NCBI RefSeq assembly: GCF_022811525.1 | Contig: NZ_CP063982.1 | Location: forward strand, 1,922,001 to 1,986,000 | Direction: 5' to 3' | DNA length: 64,000 nucleotides | Source: Orrella daihaiensis | GTDB taxonomy: Bacteria; Pseudomonadota; Gammaproteobacteria; Burkholderiales; Burkholderiaceae_B | Shown: positions 28,419 through 37,612 of the stretch, in pieces | Layout: each line of letters starts with the position of its first letter | Position numbering within the stretch: the stretch's first letter is position 1 | Position numbers and translations under genes: made by a program | The notes under the pieces: generated by a model | The model's database searches: none | Seen by the model: only the letters and a program-made list of their open reading frames with translations | What the model was told of the DNA's origin: nothing

Positions 28419-31124
28419 ATGGCACAAGATCCCTTCAAAACCCTAACGCCTTTCAAGATTGGCAATAAATCTGCCAACCTGTATTCCCTGCCTGCGCTTG
28501 GCCAATCACTCGGAATTGACGTTGCCAAGTTGCCAGTTTCGATTCGGATCGTGCTCGAGTCAGTGCTACGGAACTGTGATGGAAAAAAAGTCACAGAGAA
28601 CCATGTCAGAGAACTCGCTAACTGGCAACCCAACACCAAACGGGAAGACGAAATTCCGTTTGTGGTGGCCCGCGTCGTGTTGCAAGACTTCACTGGTGTC
28701 CCTCTTCTTGCAGACCTAGCTGCCATGCGTGATGTCGCTGGCAAAATGGGTCGCTCACCGAAATCAATTGAACCGCTTGTGCCTGTTGATCTCGTCGTAG
28801 ATCACTCGGTCATGATTGATTACTTCGGCACCAAAGATGCGCTTGATCTGAACATGAAAGTGGAGTTCTCGCGTAATCAGGAACGCTACCAGTTCATGAA
28901 ATGGGGTATGCAAGCATTCGATACCTTTGGCGTGGTGCCGCCCGGATTTGGCATCGTGCATCAGGTCAACCTCGAGTATTTGGCCCGCGGTGTACACCAC
29001 GACAAAAAGTCAAACGTCTATTACCCCGACACCTTGGTAGGCACCGATAGTCACACCACTATGATTAATGGCATTGGCGTGGTCGGCTGGGGCGTAGGTG
29101 GCATCGAAGCCGAAGCCGGGATGCTCGGCCAGCCCGTGTATTTCTTGACGCCAGACGTGGTGGGTGTTGAACTGACCGGGCAATTGCGTGGGGGAGTAAC
29201 TGCCACGGATCTCGTGCTCACCATCACAGAGATGCTGCGCAAAGAAAAAGTAGTTGGCAAGTTCGTGGAGTTTTGTGGTGCTGGCACCGCAAGTTTGTCG
29301 GTAACTGACCGAGCCACGATTGGCAATATGGCTCCCGAGTATGGCGCCACCATGGGATTTTTCCCGGTTGATGAAAAAACCATTGAGTATTTCCGTGGCA
29401 CGGGTCGCTCACAAGCGGAAATCGCAGCCTTCGAATCCTATTTCAAAGCGCAGGGCATGTTTGGTGTTCCCCACGGCAAGGATATCAACTACACCAAACT
29501 GCTCAAGCTGGATTTATCCAAAGTAGCACCGTCACTGGCTGGCCCCAAGCGCCCCCAGGATCGCATCGAAATTGGCGATGTCGCCAAAACGTTCGACACC
29601 TTGTTCGCCAAGCCAGTGGCACAAAACGGCTTTAACCAACCCAAGGATAAACTTGAAAAAACGTTCACCACCTCGACTGGCACTGAGCTTCACAATGGTG
29701 ACATCCTGATTGCTGCGATTACTTCGTGCACCAACACCTCCAATCCTAGCGTCATGCTGGCGGCTGGCCTGGTGGCCAAGAAAGCGGTACAAGCTGGCTT
29801 GACCGTACCGTCATACGTCAAGACCTCATTGGCGCCTGGATCTCGTGTGGTCACTGAGTACCTTAAAAAAGCCAAGCTCCTGCCTTATCTGGAAAAACTG
29901 GGCTTCGATGTCGCTGCATACGGCTGCACCACTTGTATCGGTAATGCCGGCGATCTGGCTGTCGATATCAATGAAACCATCATCGATAATGATCTGATTT
30001 GCTCAGCGGTGCTCTCTGGCAACCGTAACTTCGAAGCGCGGATACATCCCAATATCAAAGCAAACTTCCTGGCGTCTCCCCCGCTGGTGGTGGCGTATGC
30101 GCTGGCTGGCACCATTCGCCGCGATCTCATGACCGAGCCGGTAGGCAAAGGCAAAAATGGTGACGTTTACATCGGTGATATCTGGCCCACGTCTGAGGAG
30201 ATTAATGAGTTAATGAAGTTCGCGCTAGACGCCAATGTGTTTCGCAGCAATTACGCCAACGTCAAGAACAATCCAGGTAAGCTCTGGGAACAAATCACGG
30301 GCGTCAAGGGCGAGCTCTACAACTGGCCAAGCTCGACCTATATCGCTGAGCCGCCATTCTTTGAAGGCTTTACCATGCAGCCAGCCTCAGTGCCTGCGGT
30401 CCGTGGCGCACGCGCACTTGGCGTGTTTGGTGATTCGGTAACGACCGACCATATCTCGCCTGCTGGTTCGATTAAAGAAACCTCACCTGCAGGCCAATGG
30501 CTTTTGGCGCATCACGTGAAAAAACCGGATTTCAATAGCTATGGCTCACGCCGTGGTAACCATGAAATCATGATGCGCGGCACCTTCGCCAACGTACGCA
30601 TTAAGAACCTCATGATCCCACCGCGCCCAGATGGCAGTCGCTTTGAAGGTGGCGAAACATTGTTTCAGCCATCCGGTGAGCAAATGTCGATCTACGACGC
30701 TGCCATGGCCTATCAAAAAGCCGGGGTGCCTACCGTTGTTTTTGGTGGCGAGGAATATGGCACGGGCTCATCGCGCGACTGGGCAGCCAAAGGCACCATG
30801 CTCTTGGGTATCAAAGCTGTCATTGCACGAAGCTTTGAGCGTATCCACCGAAGTAATTTGGTGGGCATGGGCGTGTTGCCACTGCAATTCAAAGGCAACG
30901 ATAGCGTGGACTCTTTAGGGATTACGGGCAAAGAGATCTATGACATTGAAGGTCTCGAGGCTGGTATCACGCCTCAGCAAGATGTCACATTGGTCATTCA
31001 TCGAGACAACGGCAAGACCGATCGTGTCAAGGTGTTGTTGCGCATCGATACGCCAATTGAGGTTGACTACTATCAGCACGGCGGTATTTTGCCGTACGTA
31101 TTAAGGGATTTGCTGGCGGCTTAA
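28419..31124 (+). CDS. acnA: Aconitate hydratase A
   Basis: Monomeric IRP/AcnA-type aconitase of 901 residues. Start is ATG 28419 with GGAGG nine bases upstream. Cluster ligands are in AITSCTNTSNPSVM and CTTCIGNAGDLAV. Other landmarks are GTDSHTTMINGIGVVGWGVGGIEAE and the swivel motif GEEYGTGSSRDWAAKG. It is the third aconitase-family gene here. AcnA is usually the stress-stable form in other bacteria; that role is inferred. Confidence 0.96.
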   Translation: MAQDPFKTLTPFKIGNKSANLYSLPALGQSLGIDVAKLPVSIRIVLESVLRNCDGKKVTENHVRELANWQPNTKREDEIPFVVARVVLQDFTGVPLLADLAAMRDVAGKMGRSPKSIEPLVPVDLVVDHSVMIDYFGTKDALDLNMKVEFSRNQERYQFMKWGMQAFDTFGVVPPGFGIVHQVNLEYLARGVHHDKKSNVYYPDTLVGTDSHTTMINGIGVVGWGVGGIEAEAGMLGQPVYFLTPDVVGVELTGQLRGGVTATDLVLTITEMLRKEKVVGKFVEFCGAGTASLSVTDRATIGNMAPEYGATMGFFPVDEKTIEYFRGTGRSQAEIAAFESYFKAQGMFGVPHGKDINYTKLLKLDLSKVAPSLAGPKRPQDRIEIGDVAKTFDTLFAKPVAQNGFNQPKDKLEKTFTTSTGTELHNGDILIAAITSCTNTSNPSVMLAAGLVAKKAVQAGLTVPSYVKTSLAPGSRVVTEYLKKAKLLPYLEKLGFDVAAYGCTTCIGNAGDLAVDINETIIDNDLICSAVLSGNRNFEARIHPNIKANFLASPPLVVAYALAGTIRRDLMTEPVGKGKNGDVYIGDIWPTSEEINELMKFALDANVFRSNYANVKNNPGKLWEQITGVKGELYNWPSSTYIAEPPFFEGFTMQPASVPAVRGARALGVFGDSVTTDHISPAGSIKETSPAGQWLLAHHVKKPDFNSYGSRRGNHEIMMRGTFANVRIKNLMIPPRPDGSRFEGGETLFQPSGEQMSIYDAAMAYQKAGVPTVVFGGEEYGTGSSRDWAAKGTMLLGIKAVIARSFERIHRSNLVGMGVLPLQFKGNDSVDSLGITGKEIYDIEGLEAGITPQQDVTLVIHRDNGKTDRVKVLLRIDTPIEVDYYQHGGILPYVLRDLLAA

Positions 31125-31143
31125 TTCCGACTTGCGCATCCCG

Positions 31144-31182
31144 AACCACATCGGCAGCACAATTTGTGCTGCCGATGTGGTT
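31144..31182. terminator. Long perfect inverted repeat between convergent acnA and the AAA ATPase gene
   Basis: A 19-bp arm (aaccacatcggcagcacaa) is repeated in inverse orientation around a single central t, with a short T-run (tttg) after it. It lies 20 bp after acnA and probably acts as the terminator for acnA and possibly for the opposing gene. Confidence 0.72.
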
Positions 31183-31218
31183 TGAGGGCAGTGCCTCCAG
31201 CAACACCAGTCGCTTTTA

Positions 31219-32385
31219 TCAAGACAGCAGTGATCCCATGTCGCGCCAGCTATGCACATCCACGCCCTCTCGCTTGTAACTTTCCGAGCCACCGTATACC
31301 AAATGACTTATGCCCGACTTGGTGCCACTGATTGCCTGCCATTTCTTGAGCCCAGTCAACCAGTCTGAAGCGAACGTGCAGCCAGACTTAACCTCAAATG
31401 GAACTAGCCGATCAGCCGTTTCAAACAAGACATCAATCTCGTGCCCACCGCTGTCACGCCAAAAATAAAGGTCAGCAGTAGCGCCTTGATTGAGACGCTG
31501 TTTGTGCAGCTCGGCAACCACCCACGTTTCAAACAACGCTCCACGCGCAGCATGGGTCATCAATGTTTGGGCATCCCGAATGCCTAATAGCCAACTGGCC
31601 AACCCAGCGTCCAGGAAATAGAGCTTGGGCGACTTGACCATGCGCTTGCCGAAGTTCTGGTGATGCGGCCGAAGCAGTGTGATGATGTAGCTAGCTTGTA
31701 GAACTGTTAGCCATTGCTTGGCTGCCGAGGCACTAATGCCACAGTCAGCGGCCAACGAGACAACGTTCAAAAGCTGACCCGTACGAGCCGCACACATTCT
31801 AACGAATGTCTGAAAACTGCCGAGGTCTCTTACTGCGATCAGCTGCCGAACATCACGTTCGACGTAAGTCGCGATGTAATTCGTAAACCAGTCTTCAGGT
31901 GAAATATCACGCACGTACAAAGCGGGATAGCCACCACGTAACAATAACTCACCAAGCGACGAGGGCAATTTATCTACCGCTCGAATTTCGCCCAAGCTTA
32001 ACGGCAGCAACTCCACCCGGCCCACCCTACCTGCTAAAGACTGCGAAATCGATGCCACGAGTTCAAATTGCGCTGAGCCCGTAATCACGAAATCACCCAT
32101 CAACTGTCGTTCATCGACCACACCCTGCAACCAGGACAATAGCTCCGGGCACCGCTGAATCTCATCGATCACAGCGCCTTGGACTCCAAACCGAGCCAAA
32201 AACCGTTTGGGATCTTGCGTTGCGAATTCCCGCTCATCGGGATTTTCAAGCGAGACATACGGTTTGTTTGAGAATACAGCGCGCGCTAATGTCGTCTTGC
32301 CGGACTGACGCGGGCCAGTCACCGCAACCACGGGAAACCCTCTGGCCAGACGCTCGACGGTGATTTGGGCTTGACGCGGAATCAT
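31219..32385 (-). CDS. AAA-family ATPase with C-terminal DUF4143 domain
   Basis: The 388-residue protein has Walker A GPRQSGKTTLARA (residues 24-36), Walker B-like GAVIDEIQRCPEL, and a C-terminal DUF4143/nuclease-like half (residues 190-388) with FWRDSGGHEIDVLFE, which resembles a PD-(D/E)XK core (E-x-D then EVKSG, residues about 335-340). Such proteins are widespread, often strain-variable, and of unproven function. No partner gene lies next to it. The AT-rich upstream flank suggests an acquired gene. Confidence 0.9.
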   Translation of the reverse strand: MIPRQAQITVERLARGFPVVAVTGPRQSGKTTLARAVFSNKPYVSLENPDEREFATQDPKRFLARFGVQGAVIDEIQRCPELLSWLQGVVDERQLMGDFVITGSAQFELVASISQSLAGRVGRVELLPLSLGEIRAVDKLPSSLGELLLRGGYPALYVRDISPEDWFTNYIATYVERDVRQLIAVRDLGSFQTFVRMCAARTGQLLNVVSLAADCGISASAAKQWLTVLQASYIITLLRPHHQNFGKRMVKSPKLYFLDAGLASWLLGIRDAQTLMTHAARGALFETWVVAELHKQRLNQGATADLYFWRDSGGHEIDVLFETADRLVPFEVKSGCTFASDWLTGLKKWQAISGTKSGISHLVYGGSESYKREGVDVHSWRDMGSLLS

Positions 32386-32502
32386 TTATGAAAATCCACT
32401 TTTGAAAAACGAATTTGCACAAATTACCATAAATTCTTTAAAAATTAATAACTTGTGAGTGAAAATTCTTTCTAACAAACAACATATCAGTCGATGTAGG
32501 GC
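32386..32502. other. AT-rich intergenic segment
   Basis: This 117-bp gap between the DUF4143 ATPase and the YeiH-type gene is much more AT-rich than its surroundings (for example ataaattctttaaaaa). It contains the ATPase promoter and no gene that I can support. Confidence 0.5.
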
Positions 32503-33537
32503 CTAACTCACCAACATCACCAAGCCACTGGTCAAACCAAACAGCACCACAAACAGCACCGCTGCCAATGCGAGAACACGAGGGCCTGCTGCCCTCATCT
32601 GAGCAAACCGGGTCTCAATGCCCAACGCTGTCATTGCCATGGTCAGCAAGAAAATATCAAATGCACGCAGCATTTCAAGAGTCGATTCAGGGATAACACC
32701 AAGGGAGTTAACGATCGCAAATATCAGAAACCAGATCGCAAACCACGGCACAGGCAGCTTTGCCTTGTTGCCTGTGAGGGAAGCATCGCGGCGTTGTAAC
32801 CACAGGCCAATGACCAATAACAGTGGTACGAGTAGCGCTACGCGAGTCATTTTTACAATGGTGGCTACTTCGGTAGTGGCTGGATCGATGTTGCTGGCTG
32901 CCGCCACAACTTGCGCCACCTCATGAATGCTGCCACCTAGAAATATACCTAGCGCGGTGCCATCAAATGGTAACCAACCAACACCATAGAGCACGGGGTA
33001 CAGGAACATAGAGATCGTGCCAAACAGTACCACTGTAGCCACCGCCACCGCGCTCTTGTGTGGCACTGAACGTAGCGTGGATTCAAATGCCAGCACCGCG
33101 GCGGCACCACAAATGGCGCTACCTGCCGCTGTCAGCATGGCTGTATCACGATCGAGTCGTAGCCAACGCGTGCCCAGCCAAGTCCCCAATCCCAGCACCC
33201 CAACGGCCACACCGATAGACACCACAACTCCCGGCGCTCCGACATCAATAATTTGCTGAATGCTGATGTTCAGGCCGTAGAGGGCAACAGCGATGCGCAA
33301 CAGCCGTCTGGCCGCGAAATGAACACCAACCCCCCATTCAGCTGGCATGGTGCCACGCAGCAGATTGCCGTAAAGCATCCCGCAGACGATCCCAAGCACT
33401 AACGGGCTAATACTCAGCGCCTTAATCGGTGCAAGCTGCGCTAACTGAAACACGGCAAAAGCCATCAACCCGACAAACAGCAAACCATTTCCTCGGTCGC
33501 GCCAGATGGTCTCAGAAGTCGTTGCTACGGTGTTCAC
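32503..33537 (-). CDS. YeiH-type putative sulfate/sulfite exporter family membrane protein (UPF0324)
   Basis: Polytopic inner-membrane protein of about 344 residues with 9-11 hydrophobic helices. It contains the family segments GSAICGAAAVLAFES and GGSIHEVAQVVAAAS. Start chosen at GTG 33537 with AAGG upstream; a GTG at 33570 lacks a ribosome site. The family is annotated as putative sulfate exporters, and the substrate is not proven from sequence. A divergent LysR regulator follows at 33678, the same pairing as E. coli yeiH-yeiE. Confidence 0.85.
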   Translation of the reverse strand: MNTVATTSETIWRDRGNGLLFVGLMAFAVFQLAQLAPIKALSISPLVLGIVCGMLYGNLLRGTMPAEWGVGVHFAARRLLRIAVALYGLNISIQQIIDVGAPGVVVSIGVAVGVLGLGTWLGTRWLRLDRDTAMLTAAGSAICGAAAVLAFESTLRSVPHKSAVAVATVVLFGTISMFLYPVLYGVGWLPFDGTALGIFLGGSIHEVAQVVAAASNIDPATTEVATIVKMTRVALLVPLLLVIGLWLQRRDASLTGNKAKLPVPWFAIWFLIFAIVNSLGVIPESTLEMLRAFDIFLLTMAMTALGIETRFAQMRAAGPRVLALAAVLFVVLFGLTSGLVMLVS

Positions 33538-33677
33538 GTGAAGAGCCTTGAGTAAATAACTTTGAAACACGAAGTCTAATCAAGCGCATCACATCTGAAA
33601 ATCTGTTAATTTCTATATAAAGTATCAGTTTTAATTATATTTATCTTTATTTTCAACAAACCAGCAGCCAGCCACTC

Positions 33678-34553
33678 ATGACACCTGACCAACTGATTAC
33701 ATTTAGCGTGGTGGCTGAATACGGCAACATCAGCCGGGCAGCACGGGCGCTGCATCTATCTCAACCAGCGGTCTCCGGACAACTGCAAGCGCTGCAACAA
33801 TCGTTTGGCGAGTCGCTTTATCGTCGCCATGGCCGCGGAATTGCCTTGACCTCAGCGGGTCAGCGATTGCTATTGCCAGCCAATCGCTTACGCGCAGCCA
33901 TGGAAGAAGCCTTCGACGCTCGCAAAGCCAATCAGACACTGGCTGCCGGCACCTTGCGCATAGGTGCTAGCACTACCCCGGCAAGTTACCTTTTGCCGGA
34001 GATCGTCGCCCAGTTCAAACGTGCTTATCCTGGCATCAACGTTCAGATGATCACGGGTAATACAGGAGAAATCATCGCCAAGCTGACAGAACTCGATGTG
34101 GCAGTGCTCGAAGGTGAGTTAAGTCCGGATACGCTTAATCAATGCAACGTGCAACCATGGACCACCGACGAAGTGGTTGCAATCCTGCCACCGTCTCACC
34201 CACTGGCAAAACGCAAGTCATTAGATCTAAATGAATTGGCTACGCAATCACTGATCATGCGTGAGGACGGTTCAGGCGTGCGAAACCTGGTGATCAAAGC
34301 ATTTGCCAGTCAGAATCTCGCCATCTCAGGCTATCTCGAACTTGCAGGTGTCGAAGGCATCAAACAAGCCGTCAGGGCTGGTCTCGGAGTAGGTTTTGTC
34401 TCCCAACTGTCGCTCGGACACGAAGACGGCACACTTGTAGGCATACCGGTCAATGAGGGACTCACACGTTCAATTCGGATTGTCTTGCCTATTAGGGGCA
34501 AACCGTCAAAAGTCACTCAAGCCTTTATGCTCGCCATGCAAAGACCAAGCTAA
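33678..34553 (+). CDS. LysR-family transcriptional regulator (YeiE-like)
   Basis: The 291-residue protein has an N-terminal LysR helix-turn-helix (residues 1-60; GNISRAARALHLSQPAVSGQLQALQQSFG as landmark at 16-44). A periplasmic-binding-like effector domain (90-285) follows. It is divergent from the YeiH-type transporter and most likely controls it from the 140-bp AT-rich gap. Effector unknown; a sulfur oxyanion is a reasonable guess from the pairing. Confidence 0.9.
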   Translation: MTPDQLITFSVVAEYGNISRAARALHLSQPAVSGQLQALQQSFGESLYRRHGRGIALTSAGQRLLLPANRLRAAMEEAFDARKANQTLAAGTLRIGASTTPASYLLPEIVAQFKRAYPGINVQMITGNTGEIIAKLTELDVAVLEGELSPDTLNQCNVQPWTTDEVVAILPPSHPLAKRKSLDLNELATQSLIMREDGSGVRNLVIKAFASQNLAISGYLELAGVEGIKQAVRAGLGVGFVSQLSLGHEDGTLVGIPVNEGLTRSIRIVLPIRGKPSKVTQAFMLAMQRPS

Positions 34554-34584
34554 AATACTCGGCTAGTTATTTGAACTCTCGACC

Positions 34585-35769
34585 ATGCCCAAAAAGTCCC
34601 CCAGATCGTCTCTGTCAATCGCCACTAGCCATTTGATCGCCACCGTACACGCTTCGATGTCGTCCACAAGTCGCTATGAGGATCGTTATTGGGAGTCCGA
34701 GATTGGTGCGCTAGTGCGCAAGCATCTAGCTGCCGCAGAGGATGACATCATTGAAACGGCCCTATATCAACTGACCAATAAAGATCCTGATGAGGCAGAC
34801 GAGTTGTTCGAACATGTGCAAGCAGCATGCCAATACACAGAGTTCGATCTTGATGGGAAACCGTGGCAAGCTATTCTTCTGACGAGCGCATGCGCTATCT
34901 GGACGCGTTATCAACTACCTCAAGTCAAGATGACCGACGCCGTCCTGGCCCAATTTTTACAGGGCCTCAAGCTCACTGTGCTCACACCAGACGTAAAGAT
35001 CGCCTCAGTACCGCAGTTATTGGGTATCGATGAAATGCCGCGCTCATTTAGCCAGACGTATGATTGGCTTAACAAACTTGCCAATCGAGCTGTGGGCAAA
35101 CGCTCGGCATTACCGAAAACCATCACCGTTGAGCCTAACCCGGCCTTATTGGTCGATACCCGTCACCTGGTGCTCGCAGTGGCAGTTCCCAAAGGTCATG
35201 CGATATTTCGCTGGCAAGCTGATCCCACTATCAGCCATGAGGACTGCCTTTTAGCCTGGACCAAGCACATAACACCTGTCTTGACGAATTTGTTGCCAGG
35301 CTGTCAGTTTCATGCCCTACTGCCGCAGGCTTACCACAGCAGCATTGAGCTATCAGAGCAACACATGCGATTGATTGCCATCATTTCGGCAACCGAGTGG
35401 CTACAAAGTACGCTTAATCTCAAATCAGGAGAGCTGCGAGCAACGATAGCGGCAGTGGGGGAACATGGCGTGCAAGAATATCGCGTGGGCTATCATCGAG
35501 GCCGAGAGCGAGATGTTATTTACGGCACGATCTGGCCGCTGTTTGATAATCCCGAGTCGATAGAAAACGGGTCAATTGTTGACGCCGTGGATGAAATCGC
35601 CGCTATTCTCAAAGACTGTGGGGTTGATCATATCAAGCGCATTCCAGGTGTTTTACTGCCCGAGACATGCGAGGACTGTGGTGCCCCATTATTTCCGAAT
35701 CCAGACGGAGAATTGGTGCATGTCGATCTGCCGCAGGAGGCATTTGACGCACCTCAGCGATTTCATTGA
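34585..35769 (+). CDS. DUF2863 family conserved protein
   Basis: A 394-residue protein of a family found essentially in beta-proteobacteria, without a known function. No catalytic motif or membrane segment is evident. Near the C-terminus lies a small Cys cluster (LPETCEDCGAPLFPNPDGE) that resembles a half zinc-ribbon. The stop overlaps a possible TTG start of earP (TTGA), so it may be translationally coupled to the EF-P modification gene. Confidence 0.8.
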   Translation: MPKKSPRSSLSIATSHLIATVHASMSSTSRYEDRYWESEIGALVRKHLAAAEDDIIETALYQLTNKDPDEADELFEHVQAACQYTEFDLDGKPWQAILLTSACAIWTRYQLPQVKMTDAVLAQFLQGLKLTVLTPDVKIASVPQLLGIDEMPRSFSQTYDWLNKLANRAVGKRSALPKTITVEPNPALLVDTRHLVLAVAVPKGHAIFRWQADPTISHEDCLLAWTKHITPVLTNLLPGCQFHALLPQAYHSSIELSEQHMRLIAIISATEWLQSTLNLKSGELRATIAAVGEHGVQEYRVGYHRGRERDVIYGTIWPLFDNPESIENGSIVDAVDEIAAILKDCGVDHIKRIPGVLLPETCEDCGAPLFPNPDGELVHVDLPQEAFDAPQRFH

Positions 35770-35804
35770 ATACGGACAACCGTCAGCACAGCACACGACT
35801 CCCG

Positions 35805-36905
35805 ATGGTATCGGCTGATTTGTTCTGCCGCGTTGTCGATAACCTTGGCGACATTGGCGTGATGTGGCGACTAGCGCGTCAATTAACCAAAGAAAAAAAC
35901 TGGCACATACGATTATGGGTAGATCGGCTGGAGAGTTTTCAAGAAATCGAACCCGCCATAAACCCGAGCGTGCCCACTCAAATCTGCCAGGATATCCAAA
36001 TATGTCTTTGGATGGACGACTGGCAACCAACGCCACCACGTCAGGTGGCAATCGCAGGATTTTCTTGTGAATTGCCAGATGATTACATCCGGCAATTAGC
36101 TACCACTGCCGAACCGATCTGGCTGCAACTAGAGTACCTAAGCGCGCAAGACTGGGTTAGCTCATTTCATGGGTTGCACTCCAAGCGCAACGATTCGCTT
36201 AGACCCGTATTTTTCTTTCCCGGATTTCATGACAACACCGGCGGCCTCATTCGCGAGCATGGGCTGATCGAGCAACGAAACCGGTGGGTCGCGACACAGG
36301 ACAAACAAGCATGGCTGGCCAGCCTCGGGATTAGCATTCCAAACAACGCAAGGCTGATATCGTTTTTTGCGTACCCTCATGCCCCAATGCACAGTTTGAT
36401 TGAGCAATTAAGACAGACTCGCCAACGATTTCATCTATTGGTGCCATCAAATCTACCCTCATTAAACAATTCATCACAAGGCAACTCACCTAACGAGCAG
36501 GTTTCCTGGCAAGCAATCAAGTTTATGCAACAAGAGAACTACGACAAACTGTTGTGGTCATGTGACTTGAATTTCGTGCGGGGCGAAGATTCGTTTGTAC
36601 GTGCCATCTGGGCAGGCAAACCACTGTTCTGGCAGATCTACCCACAGAAAGACGGTGCGCATCATCCCAAGCTTGATGCGTGGTTAAAACTAGCAGGCCT
36701 CGCAGACCCGATTGGACAGGCCATGCACGAGTGGGCTGATGGCCTGCTCAAAACCGACCTGAGCGCCTCATTAGCTAACCAAGGTTGGCAAGACTGGGAG
36801 CATGCGAGCAAAAGATTAAGCGACAGTCTGGAAACACAAGCCGATTTAGCCACTCGACTCGATAACTGGGTGAGGACCCAAAGTGGCACAGCGAATCGGT
36901 TATGA
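35805..36905 (+). CDS. earP: EF-P arginine rhamnosyltransferase EarP
   Basis: Transfers rhamnose from dTDP-L-rhamnose to Arg32 of EF-P, relieving ribosome stalling at polyproline. The N-terminal signature FCRVVDNLGDIGVMWRLARQL appears from residue 6, and the C-terminal GEDSFVRAIWAGKPLFWQIYPQ contains the catalytic/nucleotide-sugar site (RGEDSFVRA). Start taken as ATG 35805 (366 residues); a TTG at 35766 overlapping the DUF2863 stop is the alternative. efp follows directly, and its Arg32 is present. Confidence 0.93.
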   Translation: MVSADLFCRVVDNLGDIGVMWRLARQLTKEKNWHIRLWVDRLESFQEIEPAINPSVPTQICQDIQICLWMDDWQPTPPRQVAIAGFSCELPDDYIRQLATTAEPIWLQLEYLSAQDWVSSFHGLHSKRNDSLRPVFFFPGFHDNTGGLIREHGLIEQRNRWVATQDKQAWLASLGISIPNNARLISFFAYPHAPMHSLIEQLRQTRQRFHLLVPSNLPSLNNSSQGNSPNEQVSWQAIKFMQQENYDKLLWSCDLNFVRGEDSFVRAIWAGKPLFWQIYPQKDGAHHPKLDAWLKLAGLADPIGQAMHEWADGLLKTDLSASLANQGWQDWEHASKRLSDSLETQADLATRLDNWVRTQSGTANRL

Positions 36906-36971
36906 TCTAGGGTTTATCACTATCGTGCGCTGCAACATTCGAGCAGACGCGCGCAGATGGAGTCTCTAGTC

Positions 36972-37532
36972 ATGAAAACAGCGCAGGAACTGCGTGTCGG
37001 CAACGTGGTCATCATCGATGGTCAAGCTCAGGTGGTGCAACGCGCCGAATACAACAAGTCGGGTCGTAACGCCGCAGTAGTCAAGCTCAAATTCAAGAAC
37101 TTACTAACAGCATCCGGTAGTGAGGCCGTGTATAAGGCTGACGAGAAATTTGACGTCGTCGTTCTCGATCGTAAAGAGTGCACATATTCGTACTTTGCCG
37201 ATCCCATGTATGTTTTTATGGACGAAGAGTACAACCAGTACGAAGTTGAAGCGGACAGCATGGGGGATGCTTTACATTACCTCGAGGAAGGTATGAGTGT
37301 CGAAGTAGTCTTCTACGAAGACCGCGCCATCTCGGTTGAAATGCCTACGTCTGTCGTGCGCGAAATCACCTACACCGAACCCGCTGTTCGTGGTGACACC
37401 TCGGGTAAGGTCATGAAACCCGCCAAAATCAACACGGGCTACGAACTGCCAGTGCCGCTTTTTTGCGATATCGGCGACAAGATTGAGATCGACACCCGCA
37501 CCGGCGAGTATCGCAGCCGCGTGATGTCCTAA
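36972..37532 (+). CDS. efp: Translation elongation factor P
   Basis: tRNA-shaped protein that rescues ribosomes stalled on polyproline. Starting at ATG 36972 (186 residues, GGAG upstream), the loop residue in NKSGRNAAVV is exactly Arg32, the EarP target. This supports the chosen start over the in-frame ATG at 36957. Three OB/KOW-like domains are present, ending IDTRTGEYRSRV. It is cotranscribed with earP. Confidence 0.97.
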   Translation: MKTAQELRVGNVVIIDGQAQVVQRAEYNKSGRNAAVVKLKFKNLLTASGSEAVYKADEKFDVVVLDRKECTYSYFADPMYVFMDEEYNQYEVEADSMGDALHYLEEGMSVEVVFYEDRAISVEMPTSVVREITYTEPAVRGDTSGKVMKPAKINTGYELPVPLFCDIGDKIEIDTRTGEYRSRVMS

Positions 37533-37548
37533 GGCCAATTGCCTTTCC

Positions 37549-37584
37549 AACAGAAAACGCCGCTTACAAGCGGCGTTTTCTGTT
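37549..37584. terminator. Bidirectional intrinsic terminator between efp and the DUF1178 gene
   Basis: A 17-bp near-perfect stem (core cagaaaacgccgctt/aagcggcgttttctg) with a 2-nt apparent loop. It has A-rich and T-rich flanks, so it can work for both convergent genes. Confidence 0.85.
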
Positions 37585-37612
37585 TCTATGAAGCCATTAC
37601 CAATCTAAACGA

